Positions 56,611 to 64,000 of a stretch of 64,000 nt of DNA are shown here, piece by piece; within the stretch, counting starts at the first letter, position 1, and every line of letters starts with the position of its first letter. This DNA comes from Nocardioides euryhalodurans (GTDB lineage Bacteria > Actinomycetota > Actinomycetes > Propionibacteriales > Nocardioidaceae): contig NZ_CP038267.1 in NCBI RefSeq assembly GCF_004564375.1, forward strand, positions 496,001 through 560,000, in the 5' to 3' direction. The translations under genes and the position numbers were made by a program. Under the pieces are notes generated by a model. That model was given only the letters and a program-made list of their open reading frames with translations, did not search any database and was not told the origin of the DNA.

Positions 56611-56644
56611 GACCATGTGAAACGGCCACGTCGCGCAACGCTAC

Positions 56645-56680
56645 GCAACCGTTGCACAACCGCCGCGACAGGACTAGCGT
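56645..56680 (+). promoter_or_regulatory. VOC-gene promoter with overlapping palindromic operator
   Basis: GCAAC-C-GTTGC (56645-56655) is a short palindrome that overlaps the -35 TTGCAC (56652-56657); after a 17-base spacer comes TAGCGT (56675-56680). Additional GCAAC/GTTGC half sites flank it at 56633-56638. Binding of the divergent TetR here would block the VOC gene and lie just upstream of tetR. Confidence 0.55.
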
Positions 56681-56709
56681 GGACGACCACCGGTCGAGGA
56701 GGTCCTGTG

Positions 56710-57084
56710 ATGACCGTGAGCGTGCGCTACATCGTCGACGACGCCCGGGTCGCCGCCGCCTTCTACCGCGACCACCTGGGCTTCCGGGTGCGGATGGAGG
56801 CCGGCGCCGGCTTCGCGATGCTGGACCGCGACGACCTGCGCCTCCTCCTCAACGCCCCGGGCGCCGGCGGAGCCGGCCAGGGGGACGGCCGCCGACCTCC
56901 CGAGCCCGGCGGGTGGAACCGGATCCAGCTGGAGGTGGACGACGTCGCCGCCGCCCGTGCCCGCCTCGCCGAGGCCGGCGTGGAGCTGCGCAGCCCGGTC
57001 CTCCACGGCAATGCCGGCTCCCAGGTTCTCGTCGCCGACCCGAGCGGCAACCTGGTCGAGCTCTTCGAGCGCGCGACGACCTGA
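56710..57084 (+). CDS. VOC (glyoxalase/dioxygenase superfamily) protein
   Basis: A 124-residue single VOC domain: 'RYIVDDARVAAAFYRDHLGF' at the start, 'GGWNRIQLEVDDVAAARARL' in the middle and 'VLVADPSGNLVELFERA' at the end, a complete beta-alpha-beta-beta-beta pair. The function could be a glyoxalase, metallothiol transferase or binding protein; metal ligands are partly degenerate. GAGGAGG is 6-7 bases before the ATG. Divergent from tetR and convergent with the helicase gene, 2 bases apart. Confidence 0.88.
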   Translation: MTVSVRYIVDDARVAAAFYRDHLGFRVRMEAGAGFAMLDRDDLRLLLNAPGAGGAGQGDGRRPPEPGGWNRIQLEVDDVAAARARLAEAGVELRSPVLHGNAGSQVLVADPSGNLVELFERATT

Positions 57085-57086
57085 GC

Positions 57087-59675
57087 TCAGAGCCGCCGCA
57101 GCGCCGTGGTCGCGAGCACCAGCTCGCCGGTCTCGTCCGAGGCGTCGCAGTCGACGACCGCCTCGATCACCCAGTCGCGGTGGCCCTCGGGGTCGGCCAG
57201 AGTCTGCACCACCCTGCGGATCCGGGCGGTCTCGCCCTCCGGGGCACCGACGGGCTCACCCTGCTCCTCCTCCCCCACGACGAGGTACGTCGGTCCGCGG
57301 GCGTCGCCATCGGTGACGAGGGTGTCGTGCGCGGCGTAGTAGGACTCGAGGGCCTCGTCCCACACCGACCGCGTCATCACGACCTCGCGCGGCGGGTCGA
57401 CCCGGTCGGCCGCCTCGCGCTCCAGCCTCATGAGCGCGTCGAGGTCGTCGCGCGCGCAGTGCACCACCCGGGCGAACATCGCGTTGCGGATCATCACCGC
57501 GAAGGCGCGGTCCTGCCGCGACAGCGGCCGCGGGGGCGGTGGCGGCGCGTGGGCCACGACGTCGCTGCGGACGTGGTCGGGGTCGGCGAGGGACTCCCAC
57601 TCGTCGAGCAGCGAGGAGTCGGTCTGCCGGACCGTCTCCCCCAGCCACTCGACGAGGTCGTCCAGCTCCGGTGGCCGGTGCCGGTCCGGGACGGTCTGCC
57701 GGAGCGCCCGGTAGGCGTCGGTGAGGTAGCGCAGCAGCAGCCCCTCGGAGCGGGCAAGCTGGTAGCGGGCGACGTAGTCGGTGAAGCCCATCCCCTGCTC
57801 CCACATCTCCCGCACCACCGACTTGGGAGCCAGCGCGTCCTCGGGCAGCCACGGGTGGAGCTCGCGGTAGGTCTCGAAGAGCGGCACCAGCAGGTCGGTG
57901 AGCGGCTGGGGCCAGGTGATCTCCTCGAGCAGGGCCATCCGCTCCTCGTACTCGATGCCGTCGGCCTTCATCTCCGCGATCGCCTCGCCCCGGGCGGCGT
58001 GCTGCTGCGCCATCAGCACCTGACGGGGCCCCTCCAGCACCGCCTCGACCACGGACACGACGTCCAGGGCGTAGGTCGGCGCCTCGGGGTCGAGCACGTC
58101 GAGGGCGGCGATGGCGAAGAGCGAGAGCGGCTGGTTGAGGGCGAAGTCGGGCGGCAGGTCCACCGTCAGGACGTAGCGCCGGCCGAGCTCGTCCGGCGCG
58201 TCGAGCCGGGTGACGGTGCCCGACCGGACCAGCGAGCGGGTCAGTCGCACCGCCCGGCGTACGAGCCGGACCTGCTGGCGACGGTCCTCGTGGTTGTCGG
58301 TCAGCAGGCGACGCATCACCGGGAAGGCGTCCTCCTCGCGGGCGAGGACGTTGACGAGCATGCTGTTGTCGACCCGCATCCGGGACTCGAGCGGCTCGGG
58401 CACCCCTGCGACGAGCTTGTCGAAGGTCTGGTCGTTCCAGACGACGGTGCCCGGTGGCGGCTTCCGGAGCTGGGCCTTGGAACGCTTGTTGGAGCTGGCG
58501 GCCGCCTTCTTCTTCGCCTTCTCGTTGTCGATGACGTGCTCGGGCGCCTGCACCACGACGTGGCCGGCGGTGTCGAAGCCGGCCCTCCCCGCGCGGCCGG
58601 CGATCTGCTGGAACTCCCGGACCTTGAGCACCCGTTGCCGGGTCCCGTCGAACTTCGCCAGCCCGCTGAAGAGCACCGTCCGGATCGGCACGTTGATGCC
58701 GACGCCGAGGGTGTCGGTGCCGCAGACGACCGTGAGCAGCCCAGCCTGTGCCAGCTGCTCGACGACGCGGCGGTACTTCGGCAGCATCCCGGCGTGGTGG
58801 ACGCCGATGCCCGCGCGCAGCAACCGGTGAAGGGTCTTGCCGAACCCCGCGCCGAAGCGGACCCCGGCCGTCTGGGCGCCGATCGCCTCGAGCGTGGCGG
58901 CGTCCGGCTTGAGCCAGCCCACCTTCGACCGGAGCAGCGCAGTGGCGTGCTCGACCGCGGCCGCCTGCGTGAAGTGGACGACGTAGACCGGTGCCTGGTG
59001 GGTCGTCACGAGCTCCTCGAGCGTGTCGCCGAGGGTCTCGGTCGACCACGTGAAGCTGAGCGGGACCGGACGCTCCGCGTCCGCCACCACGGCGGTCTCA
59101 CGACCGTTGCGCCCGGTGAGGTCCTCCGCCAGCGCCGTGACGTCACCCAACGTCGCCGACATCAGCAGGAACTGCGCCTGCGGAAGCTCCAGCAGCGGCA
59201 CCTGCCAGGCCCAGCCGCGGCTCGGCTCGGCGTAGAAGTGGAACTCGTCCATCACCACGAGCCCGACGTCGGCGCTGCTGCCCTCGCGCAGCGCGATGTT
59301 GGCGAGCACCTCGGCGGTGCAGCAGATGATGGGCGCGTCCGGGTTGACCGACGCGTCGCCGGTCAGCAGGCCGACGTCCTCGGCGCCGAAGACCTCGCAG
59401 AGCGCGAAGAACTTCTCGTTGACCAGCGCCTTGATGGGGGCCGTGTAGAAGCTGACACGACCCTCCGCCAGCGCGACCAGGTGTGCCGCCGTCGCGACGA
59501 GCGACTTGCCCGAGCCGGTGGGCGTGGCCAGCACGACGTTGCTGCCGCCGTAGAGCTCCAGGACCGCCTCGTCCTGGTGGGGGTAGAGGTCGAGCCCCTG
59601 CTCGGCCACCCAGGCGCTGAAGGCGTCGTACGCCGCGTCAGGACCGCCGGTGGCGGCAAGGGGGGCGGAGGGCAT
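57087..59675 (-). CDS. DEAD/DEAH box RNA helicase with DUF3516 C-terminal domain
   Basis: An 862-residue superfamily 2 helicase. Visible motifs are Walker A 'LATPTGSGKSLVATAAHL' (about 49-66), D-E-F-H in 'VGLVVMDEFHFY', S-A-T in 'FLLMSATLGDVTAL' and motif VI 'FQQIAGRAGRAGFD'. The C-terminal ~390 residues match DUF3516, typical of actinobacterial Rv2092c/Ski2-related helicases, and include the Arg/Glu-rich 'ADRVDPPREVVMTRSVWDEA'. A role in RNA processing or decay is inferred. The large open frame on the other strand across this gene is a shadow. Confidence 0.93.
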   Translation of the reverse strand: MPSAPLAATGGPDAAYDAFSAWVAEQGLDLYPHQDEAVLELYGGSNVVLATPTGSGKSLVATAAHLVALAEGRVSFYTAPIKALVNEKFFALCEVFGAEDVGLLTGDASVNPDAPIICCTAEVLANIALREGSSADVGLVVMDEFHFYAEPSRGWAWQVPLLELPQAQFLLMSATLGDVTALAEDLTGRNGRETAVVADAERPVPLSFTWSTETLGDTLEELVTTHQAPVYVVHFTQAAAVEHATALLRSKVGWLKPDAATLEAIGAQTAGVRFGAGFGKTLHRLLRAGIGVHHAGMLPKYRRVVEQLAQAGLLTVVCGTDTLGVGINVPIRTVLFSGLAKFDGTRQRVLKVREFQQIAGRAGRAGFDTAGHVVVQAPEHVIDNEKAKKKAAASSNKRSKAQLRKPPPGTVVWNDQTFDKLVAGVPEPLESRMRVDNSMLVNVLAREEDAFPVMRRLLTDNHEDRRQQVRLVRRAVRLTRSLVRSGTVTRLDAPDELGRRYVLTVDLPPDFALNQPLSLFAIAALDVLDPEAPTYALDVVSVVEAVLEGPRQVLMAQQHAARGEAIAEMKADGIEYEERMALLEEITWPQPLTDLLVPLFETYRELHPWLPEDALAPKSVVREMWEQGMGFTDYVARYQLARSEGLLLRYLTDAYRALRQTVPDRHRPPELDDLVEWLGETVRQTDSSLLDEWESLADPDHVRSDVVAHAPPPPPRPLSRQDRAFAVMIRNAMFARVVHCARDDLDALMRLEREAADRVDPPREVVMTRSVWDEALESYYAAHDTLVTDGDARGPTYLVVGEEEQGEPVGAPEGETARIRRVVQTLADPEGHRDWVIEAVVDCDASDETGELVLATTALRRL

Positions 59676-59772
59676 GCAGACGATCCAACCATCCCGGGCA
59701 GGAGGTCACCCCACCCGTCACAGCGCTCGCGGGATTCCTGCGCTTCCCGGACGTCGCAACCCGTGGGAGGTG

Positions 59773-59801
59773 CAGGTTTCCCAGCGGGCCGGGGAACCCT
59801 G
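59773..59801. repeat. dispersed GC palindrome, copy 4 (3' of xerD)
   Basis: Read on the minus strand it is CAGGGTTCCCCGGCCCGC then TGGGAAACCTG, with the same TTCCCCGGCCCGC core as copies 1 and 2 but in the opposite orientation. It lies 6 bases after the xerD stop, before the helicase gene. Confidence 0.65.
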
Positions 59802-59807
59802 CCGGAG

Positions 59808-60740
59808 TCAGCCCCGCGCCCGGGGATGCGCGGTCGCGAAGACCTCGCGCAGGTTGTCGACCGTCACCAGCGTGTAGACCTGCGTGGTCGTCACCGAGGC
59901 GTGGCCGAGCAGCTCCTGCACCACGCGGACGTCGGCGCCACCGTCGAGCAGGTGGGTCGCGAAGGAGTGCCGCATCGTGTGCGGCGAGACGTCCCGGGTC
60001 ACCCCCGCCCGGTCGGCGGCCTTCACGAGCACCGACCAGGCGCTCTGCCGGGAGAGGCGACCCCCGCGGGAGTTGAGGAAGAGCGCGCCCGCGGGCGTCG
60101 TGGGCCCGGCGAGCTCGGGGCGGCCCCGGACGAGGTAGGCGTCGACCGCGGTGGCGGCGTACGAGCCGATCGGGACCAGCCGCTCCTTGGAGCCCTTGCC
60201 CCGCAGCAGCACGGTGCTGTCGACCAGGTCGAGGTCGTCGACGTCGAGGCCGACCGCCTCGGAGATCCGCGCGCCGGTGCCGTAGAGCACCTCCAGCAGC
60301 GCCCGGTCACGCAGCGCGAGCGTGGTGCCGGCCGCTCCTGACGCCTCGAGGATCGCCTCGACGTCCGCCAGCGGCAGCGCCTTGGGCAACCGCTTGGCCG
60401 GCGACGGCGGCTTCACGGCGGCCGCGGGGTCGGTCGTCGCGAGCCCGTCGGCGACGGCGAAGCGGTGGAACCCGCGCACGGCGACGACCGTGCGGGCCGC
60501 CGAGGTCGCCGACAGGGCCGGGTGCTCCGCATCGCCCTCGCGCAGCCGCACCAGGAAGTCGGTGACGACCGCCTCGGTGACCGCGTCGAGGGTGGTCAGC
60601 TCGCGCTCACGGAGGAAGCCGACGTACCGCCTGAGGTCGCGGCGGTACGACGACAGCGTGTTGTCGGCCAGCCCGCGCTCGACCGAGAGGTGGTCGAGGT
60701 AGGTGCGGATCGCCCTGGTCAGGCCGTCGGCCTCAGGCAA
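59808..60740 (-). CDS. xerD: site-specific tyrosine recombinase XerD
   Basis: A 310-residue Xer recombinase that resolves chromosome dimers at dif with XerC. The SAM-like N-domain begins '[20 protein letters not shown]', and the catalytic residues are visible as R in '[20 protein letters not shown]', K in '[15 protein letters not shown]', H-x2-R in '[20 protein letters not shown]', H in '[14 protein letters not shown]' with the nucleophile Tyr. Full length, not an integrase of a mobile element. It overlaps ald by 8 bases. Confidence 0.95.
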   Translation of the reverse strand: MPEADGLTRAIRTYLDHLSVERGLADNTLSSYRRDLRRYVGFLRERELTTLDAVTEAVVTDFLVRLREGDAEHPALSATSAARTVVAVRGFHRFAVADGLATTDPAAAVKPPSPAKRLPKALPLADVEAILEASGAAGTTLALRDRALLEVLYGTGARISEAVGLDVDDLDLVDSTVLLRGKGSKERLVPIGSYAATAVDAYLVRGRPELAGPTTPAGALFLNSRGGRLSRQSAWSVLVKAADRAGVTRDVSPHTMRHSFATHLLDGGADVRVVQELLGHASVTTTQVYTLVTVDNLREVFATAHPRARG

Positions 60741-61848
60741 GGGCGCCGTCCAGCGAGACCGCTGCGATGCCGACGGCCTCGCCGACGGGTCCGTTGGTCA
60801 GCTGGCCGGCGTGGGTGTTGAGGCCGAGCGCCAGGCTGCGGTCGTCGCGGCACGCCTGCTGCCAGCCCTTGTCGGCCACGGCGACGGCGTAGGGCAGCGT
60901 CGCGTTGGTGAGGGCGTAGGTCGAGGTGTTCGGCACCGCGCCCGGCATGTTGGCCACGCAGTAGAAGATCGAGTCGTGGACCTGGTACGTCGGGTCCGCG
61001 TGGGTCGTCGCGTGGGTGTCCTCGAAGCAGCCGCCCTGGTCGACCGCGATGTCGACGAGCACCGAACCCGGCTTCATGTGGGAGACCAGCTCGTTGCTCA
61101 CCAGCTTGGGGGCCGCCGCACCGGGGATCAGCACCGCGCCGATCACCATGTCGGCCTCCATCACCTGCTGCTGGATCGCCAGCTTCGAGGAGGCCAGCCC
61201 GTGGACGCGGTTGTTGTAGCGCCAGAAGGACATCCGCAGCTTGTCGAGGTCGGTGTCGAGCAGCGTCACGTCGGCCCCCATGCCGAGCGCGATGTTGGCG
61301 GCGTTCTGGCCGGAGACGCCGGCGCCGATGATGACGACCTTCGCGTTCGCGACACCCCCGACGCCACCCATCAGCACGCCCCGACCACCCTGGGCCTTGA
61401 GCAGCGCGTGCGCACCCACCTGCGGCGCCAGGCAGCCCGCGACCTCGGACATCGGGTAGAGGAGCGGCAGCCCGCCCGAGGGCAGCTGCACGGTCTCGTA
61501 GGCGATGGCGGTCACCTTGCGCTCGAGCAGCTGCTCGGTGAGCGGCTTGTCCGCGGCGAGGTGGAGGTAGGTGAAGAGGGTCTGGCCCTCCCGCATCCGG
61601 TGGTACTCCTCGGCGACCGGCTCCTTGACCTTGAGCACCATGTCGGCGGTGCCCCAGACGTCGTCGGCCGTCTCGAGCATCGTCGCGCCCGAGGCGACGT
61701 ACTCCTCGTCGGGGATCTGCGACCCGGTGCCGGCCCCCTTCTCGATGAAGACCTCGTGGCCGTGCTGCGTCAGCTCGTGCACACCGACCGGCGTGAGTGC
61801 GACGCGGTACTCGTGGTTCTTGACTTCCTTCGGGACGCCGACCTTCAC
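60733..61848 (-). CDS. ald: alanine dehydrogenase
   Basis: A 371-residue NAD-dependent enzyme interconverting L-alanine and pyruvate plus ammonia. Family blocks are '[20 protein letters not shown]' at the start, '[20 protein letters not shown]' (Rossmann GxGxxG near 170), and '[20 protein letters not shown]'. Length is normal. GTG at 61848 has GGAG 7 bases upstream; the frame 15 bases longer is a possible GTG alternative. Overlap with xerD puts the two in one transcription unit. Confidence 0.96.
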   Translation of the reverse strand: MKVGVPKEVKNHEYRVALTPVGVHELTQHGHEVFIEKGAGTGSQIPDEEYVASGATMLETADDVWGTADMVLKVKEPVAEEYHRMREGQTLFTYLHLAADKPLTEQLLERKVTAIAYETVQLPSGGLPLLYPMSEVAGCLAPQVGAHALLKAQGGRGVLMGGVGGVANAKVVIIGAGVSGQNAANIALGMGADVTLLDTDLDKLRMSFWRYNNRVHGLASSKLAIQQQVMEADMVIGAVLIPGAAAPKLVSNELVSHMKPGSVLVDIAVDQGGCFEDTHATTHADPTYQVHDSIFYCVANMPGAVPNTSTYALTNATLPYAVAVADKGWQQACRDDRSLALGLNTHAGQLTNGPVGEAVGIAAVSLDGALA

Positions 61849-61902
61849 CTGACACTCCTCCACACGTGACGGCCCTCACGCCGTCGTGGGGCGGCGCCGA
61901 GA

Positions 61903-62532
61903 CTACTCCCCGGCGGGCGTCGCGGGCACGCCACCCGGCACCAGCCCGCGCGCAGCAGCGACCAGCACCGCGATCACGAGGGGCGCGTCGGTCACCCGGC
62001 CGTCGAGCACCGCCGCGTGGAGATCGGCGAAGGGGGCCACGAAGGCGGTCATCTCGGCCTCCTCGTGCGTCGGCTCGAAGTCCCGGTCGGTCACCGGCGT
62101 GAGCCCACGCGCGAGGAAGAAGTGCATCTGCTCGGCGCTGATGCCCGGTGAGGACCAGGTCGAGGTCAGGTGGGTCCACTCCCCCGCCTCGAGTCCCACC
62201 TCCTCGCGCAGCTCCCGCCTGGCCACGTCGACCGGTTCCTCGCCGGGCTCGTCGCACAACCCCGCGGGCAGCTCGACGAAGCGCCGACCGGCGGGATGCC
62301 GGTACTGCGCGAGCAGGTGTACGCCGTCCGCCTCGTCGACCGCCAGCACCACCACGGCCCCGGGGTGCTCGAGCACCAGGCGCCGGAACGGCTCGCCCCC
62401 CTCGTCGCCGGGGCGCCGGATCCGGTCGGCGCGCAGCGCCATCACCCAGTCGTCGCGGAAGAGGTCCTCGCTCGACGCGACCGGCCAGCTCTCGGGGGTG
62501 TCGACGAGTGGCGGCGCCGGAGTCTGCTCCAT
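61903..62532 (-). CDS. NUDIX hydrolase (ADP-ribose pyrophosphatase type)
   Basis: A 209-residue NUDIX enzyme. The Nudix box is '[20 protein letters not shown]' plus 'EVGLEA', and the preceding 'RFVELPAG' is typical of ADP-ribose pyrophosphatases such as Rv1700. It probably hydrolyses ADP-ribose to AMP and ribose 5-phosphate. It is divergent from pepN with only 23 bases between start codons, and TAGCGT ends 7 bases before its ATG, so its mRNA is probably leaderless. Confidence 0.92.
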   Translation of the reverse strand: MEQTPAPPLVDTPESWPVASSEDLFRDDWVMALRADRIRRPGDEGGEPFRRLVLEHPGAVVVLAVDEADGVHLLAQYRHPAGRRFVELPAGLCDEPGEEPVDVARRELREEVGLEAGEWTHLTSTWSSPGISAEQMHFFLARGLTPVTDRDFEPTHEEAEMTAFVAPFADLHAAVLDGRVTDAPLVIAVLVAAARGLVPGGVPATPAGE

Positions 62533-62539
62533 GTGGGGG

Positions 62540-62569
62540 ACGCTACGGTGGCCGGGTGGACGCTGTCAG
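62540..62569. promoter_or_regulatory. overlapping divergent promoters of the NUDIX gene and pepN
   Basis: For the minus strand: CTGACA (62569-62564), an 18-base spacer and TAGCGT (62545-62540), then 7 bases to the NUDIX ATG at 62532. For the plus strand: TACGGT (62544-62549), then 6 bases to the pepN GTG at 62556. The two -10 hexamers share two base pairs, so both messages would be leaderless and their start sites would be mutually exclusive. Confidence 0.5.
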
Positions 62570-64000
62570 CCTGACCCGCACCGAGGCCGAGCAGCGGGCA
62601 CGCCTGCTCGAGGTCATCCGCTACGACATCGAGGTGGACCTGACCGGGCTGCTCGAGGGCGAGACCTTGCGCTCCGTCTCCACGATCACCTTCCGCTGCC
62701 ACGAGCCGGACGCCGAGACCTTCGTCGACTGCGCCGCCGACGTCGACCTTGCGGTGCTCAACGGCCGCGAGCTCGACCTCACGGAGGTGTCCGGGGGGCG
62801 GATCCCGCTGTCCGGCCTCCAGTCCGACAACGTGCTGGTGGTGGCCGCGTCCCAGTCCGACACCGCGAGCTCGACCGGCATCCTGCGGACGGTGGACCCC
62901 AGCGACGGCCTGGTCTACGTCTGGACCTCGCTGGAGTGCGACGAGGCACGACGGCTCTGGGCGTGCTTCGACCAGCCCGACCTCAAGGCTCCCCACCGCT
63001 TCACGGTGACGGCCCCCGAGAGCTGGACGGTGCTCAGCAACATGCGGCCCGACTCGGTCGACGAGCCGGTCGCCGCCGCGCGGGTGTGGCGCTTCCCGGA
63101 CACGCCGCCGCTGTCGACGTACGTCGTGGTGGTCAACGCCGGTCCCTTCCACGAGGTCCGCGAGCAGCGCGGCGACCACAGCCTCGGGCTCTACGCGCGG
63201 CAGTCGCTGCGTCCGTTCCTCGAGCGGGACGCCACCTGGCTCCTCGACACCACCGAGAGCGGCCTCGCCTTCTTCGGGGACAGGTTCGGCCAGCCCTTCC
63301 CGGAGGCCCACTACGACCAGGTCTTCGTGCCCAACATGGGGGGCGCGATGGAGAACTGGGGCTGCGTCACCTGGACCGACGCGGCCCTCCACCGGAGCAC
63401 GCCGACCCACGCACAGCGACAGCAGGTCGCGCTGATCCTGCTCCACGAGATGGCCCACATGTGGTTCGGCGACCTCGTGACGATGCGCTGGTGGGACGAC
63501 CTCTGGCTCAACGAGGCCTTCGCCTCCTGGGCCGCCACCTGGGCCTCCGCCCACGCCACGGAGTTCGAGGAGGCGTGGGCCGGCTTCCTCGTCGGCCGCA
63601 AGCTCGACGCGTACCGCCTCGACATGGGACCGGCCACCCACCCGATCCGGAACGCCGTCGACGACGTCTCGCAGGCGATGGCCAACTTCGACTCCATCAC
63701 CTACGCCAAGGGCCAGTCCGTGCTCCGCCAGCTGATGGCGTACGTCGGCGAGGACGCCTTCACCCGTGGCCTGCAGTCGTACTTCCGCGACCACGCGTGG
63801 GGCAACACCCGGCTCTCGGACCTGATGGACGCCGTGGCCGCCGCCTCCGGGCGCGACCTGGACGGCTGGACGAGCGAGTGGCTGGACCGGGCCGGGACCG
63901 ACGTCATCACCCTCGACGGCGATGAGCTGCTCGTCGAGTCACCCGACGGCGGGACTCCCCGTCCCCACCGTCTCGACGTCGGCTCCTACGACCGGACCGG
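62556..64000 (+). CDS. pepN: aminopeptidase N (M1 family), 5' part; runs off the window
   Basis: The first 481 codons of an M1 zinc aminopeptidase, open to the window end, so about half of the usual ~850 residues. The exopeptidase motif is G262-G-A-M-E-N-W268, and the zinc site is H297-E298-M-A-H301 with E320 in 'WWDDLWLNEAFASWAATWAS'; all catalytic residues are present. It removes N-terminal residues from peptides. Start GTG at 62556 follows TACGGT by 6 bases, so the message may be leaderless. Divergent from the NUDIX gene. Confidence 0.95.
   Translation, partial: MDAVSLTRTEAEQRARLLEVIRYDIEVDLTGLLEGETLRSVSTITFRCHEPDAETFVDCAADVDLAVLNGRELDLTEVSGGRIPLSGLQSDNVLVVAASQSDTASSTGILRTVDPSDGLVYVWTSLECDEARRLWACFDQPDLKAPHRFTVTAPESWTVLSNMRPDSVDEPVAAARVWRFPDTPPLSTYVVVVNAGPFHEVREQRGDHSLGLYARQSLRPFLERDATWLLDTTESGLAFFGDRFGQPFPEAHYDQVFVPNMGGAMENWGCVTWTDAALHRSTPTHAQRQQVALILLHEMAHMWFGDLVTMRWWDDLWLNEAFASWAATWASAHATEFEEAWAGFLVGRKLDAYRLDMGPATHPIRNAVDDVSQAMANFDSITYAKGQSVLRQLMAYVGEDAFTRGLQSYFRDHAWGNTRLSDLMDAVAAASGRDLDGWTSEWLDRAGTDVITLDGDELLVESPDGGTPRPHRLDVGSYDRT

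Noticed and set aside
55989..60341. 1450-codon open frame on the plus strand
   Set aside because: It runs antisense through tetR, the helicase and xerD, all of which have clear catalytic motifs. Its translation is Arg/Gly/Val/Leu-rich without motifs, a normal effect of GC-rich third positions.
59808..60740. Tyrosine recombinase as a sign of a mobile element
   Set aside because: It is a full-length housekeeping XerD coupled to ald, with no attachment-site repeats, transfer genes or base composition change around it.
61886..63925. 679-codon plus-strand frame over the NUDIX gene and pepN
   Set aside because: It is another frame of the M1 aminopeptidase, whose true frame from 62556 carries GGAMENW and HExxH; it is also antisense to the NUDIX gene.

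Overview
The window looks like a chromosome segment of a high-GC actinobacterium, most likely Nocardioidaceae (Nocardioides or a close relative). This rests on very high GC with GC-rich third positions, frequent GTG starts, 1-4 bp gene overlaps, an F420-dependent glucose-6-phosphate dehydrogenase, and two gene neighbourhoods that match the mycobacterial orders Rv1822-Rv1832 and Rv1700-Rv1713 as I recall them. The genus is an inference. I saw no phage, insertion sequence, CRISPR array or rRNA.

Region 1 (1-13.6 kb, almost all minus strand) is the conserved growth and nitrogen-control cluster. Read along the minus strand it holds two CNNM/CorC-like membrane proteins, a CDP-alcohol phosphatidyltransferase, DUF881, small basic protein, DUF881, gcvH, garA, ftsR, a bifunctional-nuclease-family gene, a second MerR regulator, a single-aptamer glycine riboswitch and gcvP, then a serine hydrolase and a CHAD protein. 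It joins glycine cleavage, glutamate/TCA control by GarA and division control by FtsR.

Region 2 (13.8-24.7 kb) holds a Tat-exported DUF1800/DUF1501 pair, a cardiolipin synthase with a potassium channel, an MFS exporter, and a fur-katG peroxide-defence pair under a clear palindromic operator.

Region 3 (24.7-46.7 kb) is accessory and stress related. It has a zinc alcohol dehydrogenase, a DosS/DosR-like two-component pair, a universal stress protein, an acyltransferase, and a three-gene operon (GAF-GAF-PGM1_C fusion, gamma-glutamylcyclotransferase-like protein, FAD oxidoreductase). It also has secreted BNR and lipoprotein genes, a LURP-one protein, fgd, a large MalT-like LuxR regulator, and two chains of membrane genes ending in a SulP transporter.

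Region 4 (47-64 kb) holds a tRNA-Pro and a long, tightly overlapped minus-strand operon: parA, a ribbon-helix-helix-like gene, scpA, scpB, rluB, aroH, tyrA, cmk, plsC-like, der and a methyltransferase. It links chromosome organisation, tyrosine synthesis, nucleotide and lipid supply and ribosome assembly. A TetR/VOC divergent pair, a DUF3516 helicase, xerD, ald, a NUDIX hydrolase and the 5' part of pepN follow.

Three features cut across regions. A GC-rich palindrome occurs four times, each just 3' of a minus-strand stop codon. At least six genes have a TANNNT hexamer 6-7 bases before an ATG/GTG, suggesting leaderless mRNAs. A CTCAACC-type repeat stands before two MerR-linked transcription units. 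The most novel-looking coding locus is the GAF-GAF-PGM1_C operon at 31.4-35.0 kb.
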